Numbered from the stretch's first letter, positions 46,155 to 55,599 are shown. The stretch: DNA of 64,000 bases from Lachnospiraceae bacterium (GCA_022791635.1 JAAVZL010000055.1:41581-105580), one strand, 5' to 3'. A program made the numbers and translations. Notes: generated from the sequence alone by a model not told the origin.

Positions 46155-46688
46155 CTACTGATCGATCACGATTGTCACCGTTAATTTCAGAGTACTAATA
46201 CTCACATTCTCCTCATCCAGTAAATGGTAAGTCAGAATACAGTCATAGGTTCCGGCCGGTAAAGCGGTATCTAAAGCGATGTTCTCAAGATAGCTGCCCA
46301 CCGGTATAATCGGCGACTCATAAATCGTTTCCTCCGTATCGGAACGTATTACATCAAAATAAACAGCGTTTGTATTTGTCTCTGCATTTTCCACGTACGC
46401 ATTATCCGAAGCCTCATCCCCGCTGGCAAAATGCCAGGTAGAATTCATCACCGCCTCATAATAACCTACCGGAACACTTTCCTGCTCATCCAGCTGTGAA
46501 AGCACCTCTTCCACATTGTCCTTATTGATTACTACATTTCGGTTTACCGGCTCCTCTTCTTTCTGCCCTTGTCTGCTGCTCAGCAAATAAACAATGACTG
46601 CCAGCAGCATCACAATTATAACTGCACATCCTGCAAAGACAATTTTTCCCCCTTTCCTGTTTTTTTCTGTCTTTTTCTGTTCCGACAC
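46155..46688 (-). CDS. single-pass membrane protein of unknown function
   Basis: 177 aa: a basic N-terminus, one membrane helix at about residues 15-38 (IVFAGCAVIIVMLLAVIVYL), then an extracellular acidic beta domain ending in a strand-rich segment (GTYDCILTYHLLDEENVS, LKLTVTIVIDQ). It lies between the two homologous secreted proteins and probably acts with them, perhaps as an anchor. Confidence 0.65.
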   Translation of the reverse strand: MSEQKKTEKNRKGGKIVFAGCAVIIVMLLAVIVYLLSSRQGQKEEEPVNRNVVINKDNVEEVLSQLDEQESVPVGYYEAVMNSTWHFASGDEASDNAYVENAETNTNAVYFDVIRSDTEETIYESPIIPVGSYLENIALDTALPAGTYDCILTYHLLDEENVSISTLKLTVTIVIDQ

Positions 46689-46841
46689 GTTGCAAACCCT
46701 CCTGTCAGTGTATCTATATCAACCCTTTTGCTTTAACGAAACATGCCAAAGCAGACAGGTTATTGATATCTCTGCTTATAAATATTCTTCTACTATATAT
46801 TATATAATAAAATATATACACCTTAAATCTGTAAATAGAAA

Positions 46842-46858
46842 ACGGTCTCTAAAACCGT
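46842..46858 (-). terminator. weak hairpin downstream of the short secreted-protein gene
   Basis: ACGGT/ACCGT stem with a 7-base loop followed by TTTTCTATTT on the minus strand. The rest of the 46689-46949 gap is A+T-rich, and may also contain the promoter of the gene ending at 46155. Confidence 0.4.
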
Positions 46859-46949
46859 CTTCTAACAATATATCGGCAGCATTGCAAAAAAAATAACCTT
46901 TCTAAAAAAATCCTGTTTACAAATGTTTACAATAAAACCGCACGCACCG

Positions 46950-47687
46950 TCACCGCACCGCATTCGAAGGCGTCCCCAGCTTCAAATCCTCTGGCAAACC
47001 CTGCTCCTCATCCGGCAAATCCTCCTGTGCCGACGGCATACTTCCCTCTACCGGCACAACCACCCAGGTAACCGCCACCTTCGGAGCCGCACCTCTGATC
47101 TCGGACCAGTCTCCATGCTCATTGGCCGCCCCCATAAGCCGAAAGGAATATTCCGGGAATTCAGCCGTCTCCTCCGACGCCGCAGGTATCGTCACCTGAA
47201 TACAGGCTCCCTCCTCTTCCAGGATAGGCGCCTTATGTTCCCCATCCGTCAGCGCAAGATACATACTGGCCCCGGCGTCATCCGCAAAGCTCTCGTCCTC
47301 CGTCATCCGAATTCCGCCCAGAGAATCTCCGGAAATTTCCGCCGTCAGGGTAACCTCCACGGGAACCGCGCTCTTATTCACAATTGTAACCGCATCACTG
47401 GTGCTGTGATAAGCCTCCTCCACCCCGCCGTCCAGACGCTGAAAAAAGAGTGTCGCCCCCTCCTCAAAGCTCTGGCCGCCATAGGCAGCCGCATCCGTCT
47501 CCTCAATCAGCCGCTGGGGATCCAGGATAAAATCAAACACATTGCCGGCATTCGTAGGCAGCACCACCTGAATCACATCCGAATCCACAGGCTCTTCCGG
47601 CTGACCGGCACAAAGCGTTACAGAAGGCACAAGGGCCAAAGTCACGGATAATACAAAAGCCACAAGCCCTTTAAGCTGATACCTCAT
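46950..47687 (-). CDS. secreted surface protein of unknown family (short form)
   Basis: 245 aa from ATG 47687, with a signal peptide (YQLKGLVAFVLSVTLALVPS, cleavage near LCA). Homologous to most of the 45013 protein: VIQVVLPTNAGNVFDFILDP, TSDAVTIVNKSAVPVEVTLT, YSFRLMGAANEHGDWSEI, APKVAVTWVVV. It lacks that protein's C-terminal domain and instead ends in an acidic Pro-rich tail. Confidence 0.7.
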   Translation of the reverse strand: MRYQLKGLVAFVLSVTLALVPSVTLCAGQPEEPVDSDVIQVVLPTNAGNVFDFILDPQRLIEETDAAAYGGQSFEEGATLFFQRLDGGVEEAYHSTSDAVTIVNKSAVPVEVTLTAEISGDSLGGIRMTEDESFADDAGASMYLALTDGEHKAPILEEEGACIQVTIPAASEETAEFPEYSFRLMGAANEHGDWSEIRGAAPKVAVTWVVVPVEGSMPSAQEDLPDEEQGLPEDLKLGTPSNAVR

Positions 47688-47744
47688 TCTCCACCTCATC
47701 CCTTCCGATTCTAAGCTCTCTGAATTCATTCCATATATATTCGG

Positions 47745-47774
47745 ATTATACCATATGATACCTGCTGATTGCAA
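47745..47774 (-). promoter_or_regulatory. predicted sigma-A promoter of the secreted-protein genes
   Basis: TTGCAA and TATAAT separated by 18 bases on the minus strand, about 58 bases before the ATG at 47687. It is divergent from the ligase promoter. Confidence 0.5.
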
Positions 47775-47803
47775 TGAAAGTCTCTCATCTTCATGAAATA
47801 AAC

Positions 47804-47832
47804 TTTACACCTCTCCGCAAATCCACTATAAT
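47804..47832 (+). promoter_or_regulatory. predicted sigma-A promoter of the ligase-like gene
   Basis: TTTACA and a perfect TATAAT separated by 17 bases, about 65 bases before the ATG at 47898. Confidence 0.7.
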
Positions 47833-47897
47833 AATGATGGAAATCGACACATCACATTATCAATCATGTTACGCCTGCCCATCAGGAATCCGAACCT

Positions 47898-49577
47898 ATG
47901 ACGAATCCAAAGCTCACCAAAATTCTCAAAAGCGCCTCCACAAACGTGAAAACCCCAAAAGCCCTTCTTCAAACCTACGCTTTTGCCCTCCGCGGCTCTG
48001 TGGAAGTGGCTGTCTTCGCTCTGGTGACCGTCTTCCCGCTCATCTTCCACGATGGCTACTACGACATCCTGGAGACTAAATATTACTGCTATGCGGCATG
48101 CATTCTGCTTCTGTTCGGAAGCGTCCTCCTCCTGACCCTTTGGATGGCAGTCCTGGATCAGAAACGCTTCCAGGGCGCAGGTGGCAGGGTCTTGCTCTCC
48201 CGTCTGCACCCCGGCCGCTTAAAAGAGACCTTCTGCGCCGCAGATGTCATGCTTCTTGCCTTCTGGCTGACCGCAGGTATCTCCACCTTATGCTCACCCT
48301 TTTTTCGGGAAGCCCTCTGGGGCAATGAGGGACGCTACTGCGGCCTCTTCCTTCTGACCCTGTACCTTATCTCCTACTTCCTAATCAGCCGCTTTTTTTC
48401 CTGGAACGAACGGCTTTTTGATCTGTTCTTGGCAAGCGGTATGCTTTTGTGTCTCTTTGGCATCACCGACTATTTTCAAATGGACCTTCTGGGCTTTCGG
48501 GGAGGTAACCCCACATCTCTGCCAAGCTTTACCTCCACCCTGGGCAATATCAACACCTACACAGCCTACGTAGGGATGCTCCTGGGCTTTTCCGCGGCCA
48601 TGTTCGTATTGGAGCGCAGCTCCAAAAAATCCCTCTGGTACTGCCTCTCTTTTCTCATTTCCCTCACTGCTATCATCCTGGGACGCAGCGACAATGCTTA
48701 CCTAAGTCTTGGAGCCGTCTTTCTCCTTCTTCCCTTCGCGGCCCTTACGGATCGGCAAAAAGCCTGGCGGTACCTGGTTCTTCTCGCCGCCTTTTTCACT
48801 GTGGTTTGGGGAATCCGCATAACCGATCTGCGATTTGCCCACCGAACCATCGGGCTCTACAGCCTGTTCCGCTTTCTGGCAGACTTCCGGGGACTGCCTG
48901 TTCTTGCAATCGCCTCCTGGGTCCTCGTGGCAGTCTTTGGAATCTGGTGCAGAAAATCCAGGATAAAGAGCGCACATCCTTTTAGCCGAAGGAATCCCCT
49001 GCCCTTTGTGTGGGCCGGATTTCTCGTCCTTACAGCCCTCGCCCTCTGCCTGCTTCTTTTTGACGCCAACCTGGCAGGCCATGAGGAACGATATACCACT
49101 CTAAGCTCTTATCTGATTTTCAATGACAGCTGGGGAAGCGGCCGGGGCTATGTGTGGAAGAAATCTCTTTGGCTGTACGGGCAGCTTACGCCCTTTGGCA
49201 AGCTGTTTGGCTGCGGCCCGGACACCTTCGGGTGTCTCGTAGACAAAACCATTGTCCTGCAAATGCAGAACGACACGGGTCTGTTCTTTGACAATGCCCA
49301 CAATTCCCTTCTCCAATATCTCATTACCCTCGGCTTTCTGGGGCTTAGCTTTTATCTGCTTTTTTTAGGCGCCTCCTTCTTTCGGCTCTTCCGAAACAAA
49401 GACAAGAGCCCCTGTCTTACCGGGCTCCTGCTGGCAGTCATCTGTTATGTAACCCAGTCCCTGGTAAATCTGGACGTACCCGTTGTAACGCCCGTCTTCT
49501 GGCTTCTGATTAGCATGGGAATTGCCGGAAGCCGGAAGCTTCCACGCTCATCCTCTGGGAAGGCTTCCGCTCCATGA
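47898..49577 (+). CDS. O-antigen ligase/polymerase-like membrane protein
   Basis: 559 aa with about ten to twelve membrane helices (for example VEVAVFALVTVFPLIF, LLTLYLISYFLISRFF, LLFGSVLLLTLWMAVL). A large extracytoplasmic loop near residues 395-460 contains RGYVWKKSLWLYG and the Wzy_C-like GCGPDTFGCL...DNAHNSLLQYL. Family members polymerise or ligate lipid-linked glycans at the outer face of the membrane. It is alone on the plus strand, convergent with the CDP-glycerol transferase gene, with 10 bases between the two stops. Confidence 0.86.
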   Translation: MTNPKLTKILKSASTNVKTPKALLQTYAFALRGSVEVAVFALVTVFPLIFHDGYYDILETKYYCYAACILLLFGSVLLLTLWMAVLDQKRFQGAGGRVLLSRLHPGRLKETFCAADVMLLAFWLTAGISTLCSPFFREALWGNEGRYCGLFLLTLYLISYFLISRFFSWNERLFDLFLASGMLLCLFGITDYFQMDLLGFRGGNPTSLPSFTSTLGNINTYTAYVGMLLGFSAAMFVLERSSKKSLWYCLSFLISLTAIILGRSDNAYLSLGAVFLLLPFAALTDRQKAWRYLVLLAAFFTVVWGIRITDLRFAHRTIGLYSLFRFLADFRGLPVLAIASWVLVAVFGIWCRKSRIKSAHPFSRRNPLPFVWAGFLVLTALALCLLLFDANLAGHEERYTTLSSYLIFNDSWGSGRGYVWKKSLWLYGQLTPFGKLFGCGPDTFGCLVDKTIVLQMQNDTGLFFDNAHNSLLQYLITLGFLGLSFYLLFLGASFFRLFRNKDKSPCLTGLLLAVICYVTQSLVNLDVPVVTPVFWLLISMGIAGSRKLPRSSSGKASAP

Positions 49578-49587
49578 GCTCACATGC

Positions 49588-50904
49588 CTATTCGTCTTCC
49601 TCCTGTGCATTTCGTATTTCCACATCCTGTATCATCACCGGCTTACCTGTCTCCCGGTACAGCCACACCAGAGAGCTCCAGTCTCCATAGTAGGCGTCGC
49701 TGATTCCAATGGCCGGATACATATCCGTGGTATCGTCAAAAATTCCGATAGCATCCTTTTGAAACCAGTCCTTCAGCTCCATATACTGTGTATACAATCC
49801 GGGACGCATGGATAAAAGGGTACTCTCCATCAGCGGATGAGGCCTCCAGAGCAGCACTGCATCCTCCCGGCTCTGAAAAAGGGTAAATACATCCTTCATT
49901 TTCTCCAGATAAGCCTCACTGGCCCTCAAAAGTCCGTTCAGGCTGGTATTGTAGAGAATCACCTTTTTCCCTTCTATCCGCTCCTTCCATTCATCCGGAA
50001 TCTTCACATTGTCCCGCGTCACGGAACGCACCTTATCAATCTTGGGAGAGCCAAGAGCCAAAACCTTCTTTTCAAAATTTTGCTCCGGCCAGCGCTTGGA
50101 GCAGTGACGGATATAGTCTTGGCGCTCCTCCTCGGTCCGGGCAATGACATAATCCGCATAATAAACGGCGGACGGAGTGGAATAGTCCTTGTCTATTCCG
50201 TCTCCGGCTAAAACAAAATAGGGCACATAAACGAGTTTTTCCGTAAAATTCTTCAGATTCTTGGAGTAAAAATAGGGATGAACGGAGGTTACAAAATTCC
50301 CGTCGTCATAAGGATTGTGAATAAAAATCATATCCGGCATCCGCTCTCCCAGATCATAATCCTCATAGGAAGTAATGGGCACATCCTCCGGAAACTGCTT
50401 TCCCTCATAATGCTCCTCCCGAAAGCTTCCGTCGGGATTCCGATCGTAATAGGGAATCGGGATCACATAGGCGTCACAGTCCGGATCCTCCTCGGCTGCC
50501 CTCCAGATGCTTTCCAGGGAATCCCACATGGAGGCCTTGTAGGGAAGAAATACCGCCTCCAGCCGATCCGGCGCCTCCTTCTCAATCAGACGACGCACCT
50601 TGAGAAGCTGCCGGGTCAGGGTTTGGGAAAGCTCCTTGGCCTGGCTCGACTTCTCCAGCACCAGCGTCATCTGATACAGATTTTCACAGTAGGACTCAAG
50701 CTCCGCCACCGTCTCTGTCCCTTCCCCGTAAAGCTTTTCCATAGTCTCTCCTATGGAAATGGCGCCCTCCTGGCAGTCTGAAAGAAGCTGCACCAGAGCA
50801 TCCTTCTTTTTGACTACCTGGGGCAGGCTGATTTTGAAGGCCCGATTCGCCTTTATTAAGGTATCTGTCATAGAAAGCAAATGTTTTCTCGTCGTACGGC
50901 TCAT
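49588..50904 (-). CDS. CDP-glycerol glycerophosphotransferase-family protein
   Basis: 438 aa. The N-terminal 110 residues are helical. The C-terminal 300 match the teichoic-acid polymerase/TagF-like GT-B family: FLPYKASMWDSLESIWRAA, CDAYVIPIPYYDRNPDG, KVLALGSPKIDKV, VLLWRPHPLMESTL, DAYYGDWSSLVWLYRETGKP. It would transfer a polyol phosphate from a CDP donor to a glycan. The two cytidylyltransferases upstream could supply such donors. ATG 50904 with AGAGG upstream is preferred over the earlier frame start. Confidence 0.85.
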   Translation of the reverse strand: MSRTTRKHLLSMTDTLIKANRAFKISLPQVVKKKDALVQLLSDCQEGAISIGETMEKLYGEGTETVAELESYCENLYQMTLVLEKSSQAKELSQTLTRQLLKVRRLIEKEAPDRLEAVFLPYKASMWDSLESIWRAAEEDPDCDAYVIPIPYYDRNPDGSFREEHYEGKQFPEDVPITSYEDYDLGERMPDMIFIHNPYDDGNFVTSVHPYFYSKNLKNFTEKLVYVPYFVLAGDGIDKDYSTPSAVYYADYVIARTEEERQDYIRHCSKRWPEQNFEKKVLALGSPKIDKVRSVTRDNVKIPDEWKERIEGKKVILYNTSLNGLLRASEAYLEKMKDVFTLFQSREDAVLLWRPHPLMESTLLSMRPGLYTQYMELKDWFQKDAIGIFDDTTDMYPAIGISDAYYGDWSSLVWLYRETGKPVMIQDVEIRNAQEEDE

Positions 50905-50924
50905 TTCCCGATTCCTCTCTTTTC

Positions 50925-51638
50925 TTATTTGATCCATTCCGCCTTCTGGGAGTTGAGCAATGCCTCAAAAATCTCCAAATCCTCCACCGAGGTCAGCTTG
51001 ATATTCTTCTCCGAACCAAGGGAAAAATGAAGCTCATATCCCAGCTCAATCAGAAGGGTGCAGGTCGCCACGGAATTTGTAATTCCCTGCCGCAATGCCT
51101 CCTCATGAAGACTGGTGAGCGTTCCCACGGAAGCACACTGCGGCGTCTGCGTAATCTTCAGGTTGTCCCGGGCAATCTGGCAGGTGGAGGTCTCCCCGTC
51201 CTCCGTACACAGCATGGCCGAGGTACAGTTCACCACGGAGATGGCGTTTCCATACCGTCCTGCCACCCGGATACAGTCGGAAATAATCTCCTCCGACACC
51301 AGGGGCCGGATGGCATCGTGAATCAGAATCAGATCCTCCTTCTGATGGCGGGAGGCGATATCATAAATGCCCTTTCGAATGGATTCCTGCCCGTTGGCTC
51401 CTCCGGGCACAATGCTTTCCAGCTTCGTGATCCCGGACTGTCTGCAATAGGCCTCCAGAATCTCATTCCATCCCTCCACACAGACCACGACAATTCCGTC
51501 AATGCAGGGATGCCGCTGGAAGGCCTCCAGGGTGTAGATAATCACCGGCTTATCGTATACATTCAAAAACTGCTTGGGGATATCCTGGTGCATCCGCTGG
51601 CCGGAGCCCCCTGCAATAATCAATGCAATATTTTTCAT
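50925..51638 (-). CDS. IspD/TarI-family cytidylyltransferase (copy 1)
   Basis: 237-aa enzyme that activates a phosphorylated polyol with CTP. The nucleotide loop IIAGGSGQRMHQDIPKQF is intact, and IHDAIRPLVSEEII and KITQTPQCAS are present. ATG 51638 has AGAGGAG upstream; earlier in-frame codons are rejected. Context beside a CDP-glycerol-type transferase favours a TarI-like role (for example ribitol or glycerol phosphate) over isoprenoid synthesis, but IspD activity cannot be excluded. Confidence 0.87.
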   Translation of the reverse strand: MKNIALIIAGGSGQRMHQDIPKQFLNVYDKPVIIYTLEAFQRHPCIDGIVVVCVEGWNEILEAYCRQSGITKLESIVPGGANGQESIRKGIYDIASRHQKEDLILIHDAIRPLVSEEIISDCIRVAGRYGNAISVVNCTSAMLCTEDGETSTCQIARDNLKITQTPQCASVGTLTSLHEEALRQGITNSVATCTLLIELGYELHFSLGSEKNIKLTSVEDLEIFEALLNSQKAEWIK

Positions 51639-51714
51639 ATTCTGCTCCTCTGGGGCAAAAGCTCTCTTACCCAAGCTTTTCCCCTTATTATCATGTTCAA
51701 AATCCCGGACCTGC

Positions 51715-52407
51715 TTACGGCATATGGTACAGAGCCTTGAACATTTCCACATCCTCTACGGAATTCAGCTTAATATTGAAATCTGACCCCTTGGAGAAAT
51801 AGATGGTCTCCCCCAAGCGGGCCAGCATACTGTTATTGTCCACACAGTAAAGAACCTTTTTCTCCACTGCCTCCTGATGCACCCGATCCAGGTAATCCAG
51901 CCGATAAGACTGAGGAGTCTGAATTCTTCGGATATGGTACCTGGAAATACTTTCCTTTCCGCTCTCTCCATCCACGGTCAGCATCACCGTATCCATAGAG
52001 CGGACTGCCGCAACTCCCATTCCCTTCTTCCTGCAGGTGTGAATGCTGTCCGAAATAAGATCCGCTGTCACCAGCGGCCGGATGGCATCATGAATCACCA
52101 CCACATCATCGGGCTTACAGTTCTTGGTAAGCCACACCACACCCCTTCGAATGGATTCCTGCCCGTCCGGGCCGCCCTCCACAATCTCAGTAAGCTTTGT
52201 AATGTTAAACTGCTTTCCGTAGGCCTTTACCATTTCCTGCCACCCAGACAGACAGGATACAAGAATCATATCAATCTCCGGATGATTCTGAAAGGCCTGC
52301 AGGGTATATACAATCACCGGGCGGTTTTCCACAATCACAAACTGCTTTGGAATGTCCATGCGGAAATTTGGGTCCACGCCTCCCGCCAAAATCAATGCAA
52401 TATTCAT
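51715..52407 (-). CDS. IspD/TarI-family cytidylyltransferase (copy 2), altered glycine-rich loop
   Basis: 230 aa, paralogue of the next gene with IHDAIRPLVTADLI, IQTPQSYRL and NIKLNSVEDVEMF. The CTP loop reads ILAGGVDPNFRMDIPKQF, so the usual GxGxRM is replaced although the Lys of PKQF is kept. It may use a different substrate or be a partner or regulatory subunit. It follows the GT2-TPR gene by 3 bases. Confidence 0.83.
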   Translation of the reverse strand: MNIALILAGGVDPNFRMDIPKQFVIVENRPVIVYTLQAFQNHPEIDMILVSCLSGWQEMVKAYGKQFNITKLTEIVEGGPDGQESIRRGVVWLTKNCKPDDVVVIHDAIRPLVTADLISDSIHTCRKKGMGVAAVRSMDTVMLTVDGESGKESISRYHIRRIQTPQSYRLDYLDRVHQEAVEKKVLYCVDNNSMLARLGETIYFSKGSDFNIKLNSVEDVEMFKALYHMP

Positions 52408-52410
52408 AGA

Positions 52411-53499
52411 TTAATCCTTTCTCAATAAACAAAGCCGCTCTATTGCCGGCTGATACTGTTCTCTGGCTGCTCTCTGATAATACTCCCTGGCCTTCTTTGC
52501 ATCACCGGCCACCTCATACCAGGTACCCAGGTTGTACGCTGCACGGAAAGACCCTGTGCCTCCCACCCCCTGGTTGGCCGGAACCTCTCCAATCTCCAGA
52601 CACTTAAGATATGACTGCTCGATGAGAGGCAGGTAGGAGACGTATTTCCCAGTATCCGCCAGAATCGCCTGCATATAGAGAATTCCGCAGGCAAAATGGA
52701 AGTCCGCATAAGCCCCAAGGCGCTCACCTTCCCTTTTCACCATTTCCAGAGCCAGATCCCATTTTTTTGCCTCAATCAAGGCATAGAGGTAATTGATAAT
52801 GCCATTTGCCCGGTATCCGGCTCCCTGCTTTGGCACGTGCTCATAAAATCTTCTATAATATGCACAGGCTTCCTCATAGCGCTTTAAGCCCCGAAGCGTC
52901 TCTGCCGTCTGATAGAGCACATAGGAATCCTCCGGAAAAGCCTTTGCCTCCTCCAAAAGTATCCTAAGATTCCGCTCCGCCTTTCCCTGGCGCAGATAGC
53001 CGTCATGCTCAAAAAGCAGCGGCAAAGGATAGATGGGAAGATCTGCATCCACCTGTTCATGAATCCGTCCTGTATAGCCCACCCCTCTGGGAAGCAGACG
53101 GGAGGTATAGGAGTGCGCGTAAGCCGTCTCCTGCCTGCCGCCGGGATGCTCCTCCAGATAATAATCCTTCCGCTCTATGGCGCCGATTCGATTGGGGCGC
53201 TTCATAAATTCCTCCAGATCTCTGCGGCCTCCCTTTACCAGATATTCGTCTGCATCCAGCACCAGATTCCAGTCACAGTCGGACTGTGACAGGGCAAAAT
53301 TACGGGCTGCCGCAAAATCCTGATTCCAGACGTATTCTGTCACTACCGCCCCGTAAGCAGCGGCAATCTCTCTGGTTCGATCTGTGGAGCCCGTATCTGT
53401 GATATATATTTTATCGGCCAGTCCCGCCGCCTGCTTAAGACAGCGGGCCAGACTTTCTTCCTCATTTTTTACAATCATAACAATGGCCAGGGTACTCAT
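52411..53499 (-). CDS. GT2-family glycosyltransferase with TPR-like C-terminus
   Basis: 362 aa. Residues 1-200: LAIVMIVKNEEESLARCLKQ, ITDTGSTDRTREIA and the metal-binding LVLDADEYL. Residues about 200-355 are helical repeats of TPR type (SYVLYQTAETLRGLKRYEEA, YNLGTWYEVAGDAKKAREYY). This is a smaller relative of the flagellin-linked GT2-TPR proteins nearby, and lies downstream of the left cassette on the same strand. Confidence 0.88.
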   Translation of the reverse strand: MSTLAIVMIVKNEEESLARCLKQAAGLADKIYITDTGSTDRTREIAAAYGAVVTEYVWNQDFAAARNFALSQSDCDWNLVLDADEYLVKGGRRDLEEFMKRPNRIGAIERKDYYLEEHPGGRQETAYAHSYTSRLLPRGVGYTGRIHEQVDADLPIYPLPLLFEHDGYLRQGKAERNLRILLEEAKAFPEDSYVLYQTAETLRGLKRYEEACAYYRRFYEHVPKQGAGYRANGIINYLYALIEAKKWDLALEMVKREGERLGAYADFHFACGILYMQAILADTGKYVSYLPLIEQSYLKCLEIGEVPANQGVGGTGSFRAAYNLGTWYEVAGDAKKAREYYQRAAREQYQPAIERLCLLRKD

Positions 53500-53577
53500 T
53501 TTTGCCGCTCCTTTGGTTCTGCTTTACGCTCTTCCTTTTATTTTAGAGCAACCGGGAGGGAAATGCAATGGTTGTTT

Positions 53578-55599
53578 TTAGTCTGCCAGATGAGCCAGCA
53601 AAACCTGCTGCATTTTCATAAGTTCCATGTCATCCGGAAGCAGAGGCAGAAGCTGAGGCAGTACAGACATGGCTTCCTGATACCTTCCTCCGTCTATCAT
53701 TGCCCGCAGCGCTTCCTTCATCTGAACGGCCAGCTGGTAAAATTCCGGTCCGGCATTCGGTGTGGGCCAGGCTATCTCAACGCCCAGAATCCGGATCACT
53801 TCCCGGATCACTCCGGTCATCCGGGGATCTATCTGGATGGCTGTGCGCAAAAAACGCACGGTCTCGGGGAGCCTTCCCTGCTTCCAGCAGGCTAAGGCCT
53901 CCAGAATCACGTAGGCCAGACGGCATTCTGCCGGAAGAAGATGGCGCTGTTCCGGACAGAGCATGGTAGGCTGATACAAGGTCTCATAATAGGCAGTAAT
54001 GCTGTTGGCATATCTTTTCAGGGCCTCCAGAAGGGATTCCTTCATAAGAAAGCCCCGGGAAAGCTCTTTCTCCAAAAGAAGCTTTTCAAGCCAAAGGCCC
54101 TGGAGCTTATGCTCCGCAAACAGCGTCTCCCTGGCTTCCCACAGATATTGGCTTTCCTCATAGGATGTTGCATTTACAATTCCGGAAATGTGATTTCTCC
54201 AGGTATCCAGATCGATTCGTTCCAGAAGCTGAGACAGATTCTTTTTTCTTTGCAGAGCCTTTTCTATTAGCTGTCTTTGCAGATAGGGCTGATCAATTTC
54301 CTTTAAACAGCGGTGAAACAGGAACCGTTCGGTCTCATCTTCGTCCTCTTTCTTCTGCTCCTCATAAAGGAGTTTCTGGTATAAAAGATAAGACGAATCA
54401 TAAGTAAGCTTTGCCAAAAGCTCCTGTAAATGAGGAGCATAATGCTCTTTCCAGCGATCCAGAAGGGGATAATACGTCTGAATCCGGCATTCCTCCTCCC
54501 ATGGAAAAAGCTCCAGGAAAAATTCTGCTTCTTTGTAGTTTTGAAGCTCTAAGGCAGCCCGGATACAGTTTAGGCGTGCCGGATACAGCCAATCAGGATT
54601 CAGTACCTTGTCCTTATTTACCGTTCCCATCTGCTGTTTAATCCAGAGATCCGGGTGGCGTTCCATATAGGCCAGGAGCTCCTCGAATTTGATTCCCCAA
54701 TGGAGCTGCTTTTCATAATTCTTTTTCTGTTCATAGATGCCAATTAGCAATTGGAACAAAAGCAGGCGTGTAAGTTCGCTGGGCTTCTCTTTTTCCAGGA
54801 TCCGAAGGGCCTCGTTTTCTGCCTCCTCAAACTGTCCCTTTTTATAGAGAATTTCAATCAGATTGGCCTGGAGCCAGCCCCGAAGAGCAGCTTCCGACTT
54901 TTTGCAAATTTCAAGTCCCTTCCGGCAGATTTCCTCCGCCTTGTCCCAGCTTTCCTCAATACAGTATTCCTGAGTAAGCTGGAGATAGTTCTTGGTATAA
55001 TCTGGCCGCTCCTTGATATCCTCCTGCAAAAGAGGGATATTCCTTGAAGTTTTGTCTGTGCCTGTTCTTATGGTATTATTGATATATCCGTAATGATGTA
55101 CATAAGCTCGAAAAATTTTACAGGGGGAAAAGTAAGGCTGTAGTTCCTCGTGAATAGGGTTCTCAAAGCTTTGCTGGGGAGTTCTTTTGACCATGCGGTA
55201 AACAATGGCGTCCGACTGCCTGGAACCCTCCCAATCCAAATAGTTGCGCTGGATGTAGGCAGCGGAATTATATTTCTGATGTTCACCACTTTGAAAAAAT
55301 TCACAAATTTCCGTTACATCGTCAAACCACTCGTCATCGTCCAGGTAGAGGAACCATTCTCCTTTTGCATGTTTCAGGCCTGCATTTCTGGCTGCGGAAA
55401 AGTCATTGCACCAGGTAAAAGGAATAATCTGATTCGTATAGCGCTCCGCCACCTGGCGAACACGTTCATCCGTTCCGGTAAAAACAACAATGAGTTCTGC
55501 CGGGACCTGCCGTAACAAGGGTCTTAGAGAATCCAGGCAACGCTCCAAGGTAGCAATTCGATTGGAAGCCAAGAGGGATATGGTAAGGGGCAGATTCAT
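53578..55599 (-). CDS. large GT2-TPR glycosyltransferase paired with flagellin A
   Basis: 673 aa from ATG 55599 (AGGAG 9 bases upstream). The N-terminal GT2 domain (ISLLASNRIATLERCLDSLR, WCNDFSAARNAGLKHAKGEW, metal-binding LYLDDDEWFDD) is followed by TPR-like helical repeats (about 215-350) and a long helical tail. Immediately downstream of flagellin A across a terminator hairpin. A flagellin glycosyltransferase is the likely role, inferred from position and from similar GT2-TPR genes next to flagellin in other clostridia. Confidence 0.85.
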   Translation of the reverse strand: MNLPLTISLLASNRIATLERCLDSLRPLLRQVPAELIVVFTGTDERVRQVAERYTNQIIPFTWCNDFSAARNAGLKHAKGEWFLYLDDDEWFDDVTEICEFFQSGEHQKYNSAAYIQRNYLDWEGSRQSDAIVYRMVKRTPQQSFENPIHEELQPYFSPCKIFRAYVHHYGYINNTIRTGTDKTSRNIPLLQEDIKERPDYTKNYLQLTQEYCIEESWDKAEEICRKGLEICKKSEAALRGWLQANLIEILYKKGQFEEAENEALRILEKEKPSELTRLLLFQLLIGIYEQKKNYEKQLHWGIKFEELLAYMERHPDLWIKQQMGTVNKDKVLNPDWLYPARLNCIRAALELQNYKEAEFFLELFPWEEECRIQTYYPLLDRWKEHYAPHLQELLAKLTYDSSYLLYQKLLYEEQKKEDEDETERFLFHRCLKEIDQPYLQRQLIEKALQRKKNLSQLLERIDLDTWRNHISGIVNATSYEESQYLWEARETLFAEHKLQGLWLEKLLLEKELSRGFLMKESLLEALKRYANSITAYYETLYQPTMLCPEQRHLLPAECRLAYVILEALACWKQGRLPETVRFLRTAIQIDPRMTGVIREVIRILGVEIAWPTPNAGPEFYQLAVQMKEALRAMIDGGRYQEAMSVLPQLLPLLPDDMELMKMQQVLLAHLAD

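Noticed and set aside
46923..47651. A 242-codon open frame on the plus strand
   Set aside because: Antisense to the secreted-protein gene; Arg/His-rich composition typical of a shadow.
50925..52407. IspD function in isoprenoid synthesis as the default call
   Set aside because: Two paralogues beside a CDP-glycerol-type transferase and glycosyltransferases point to polyol-phosphate activation; no other isoprenoid genes are present.
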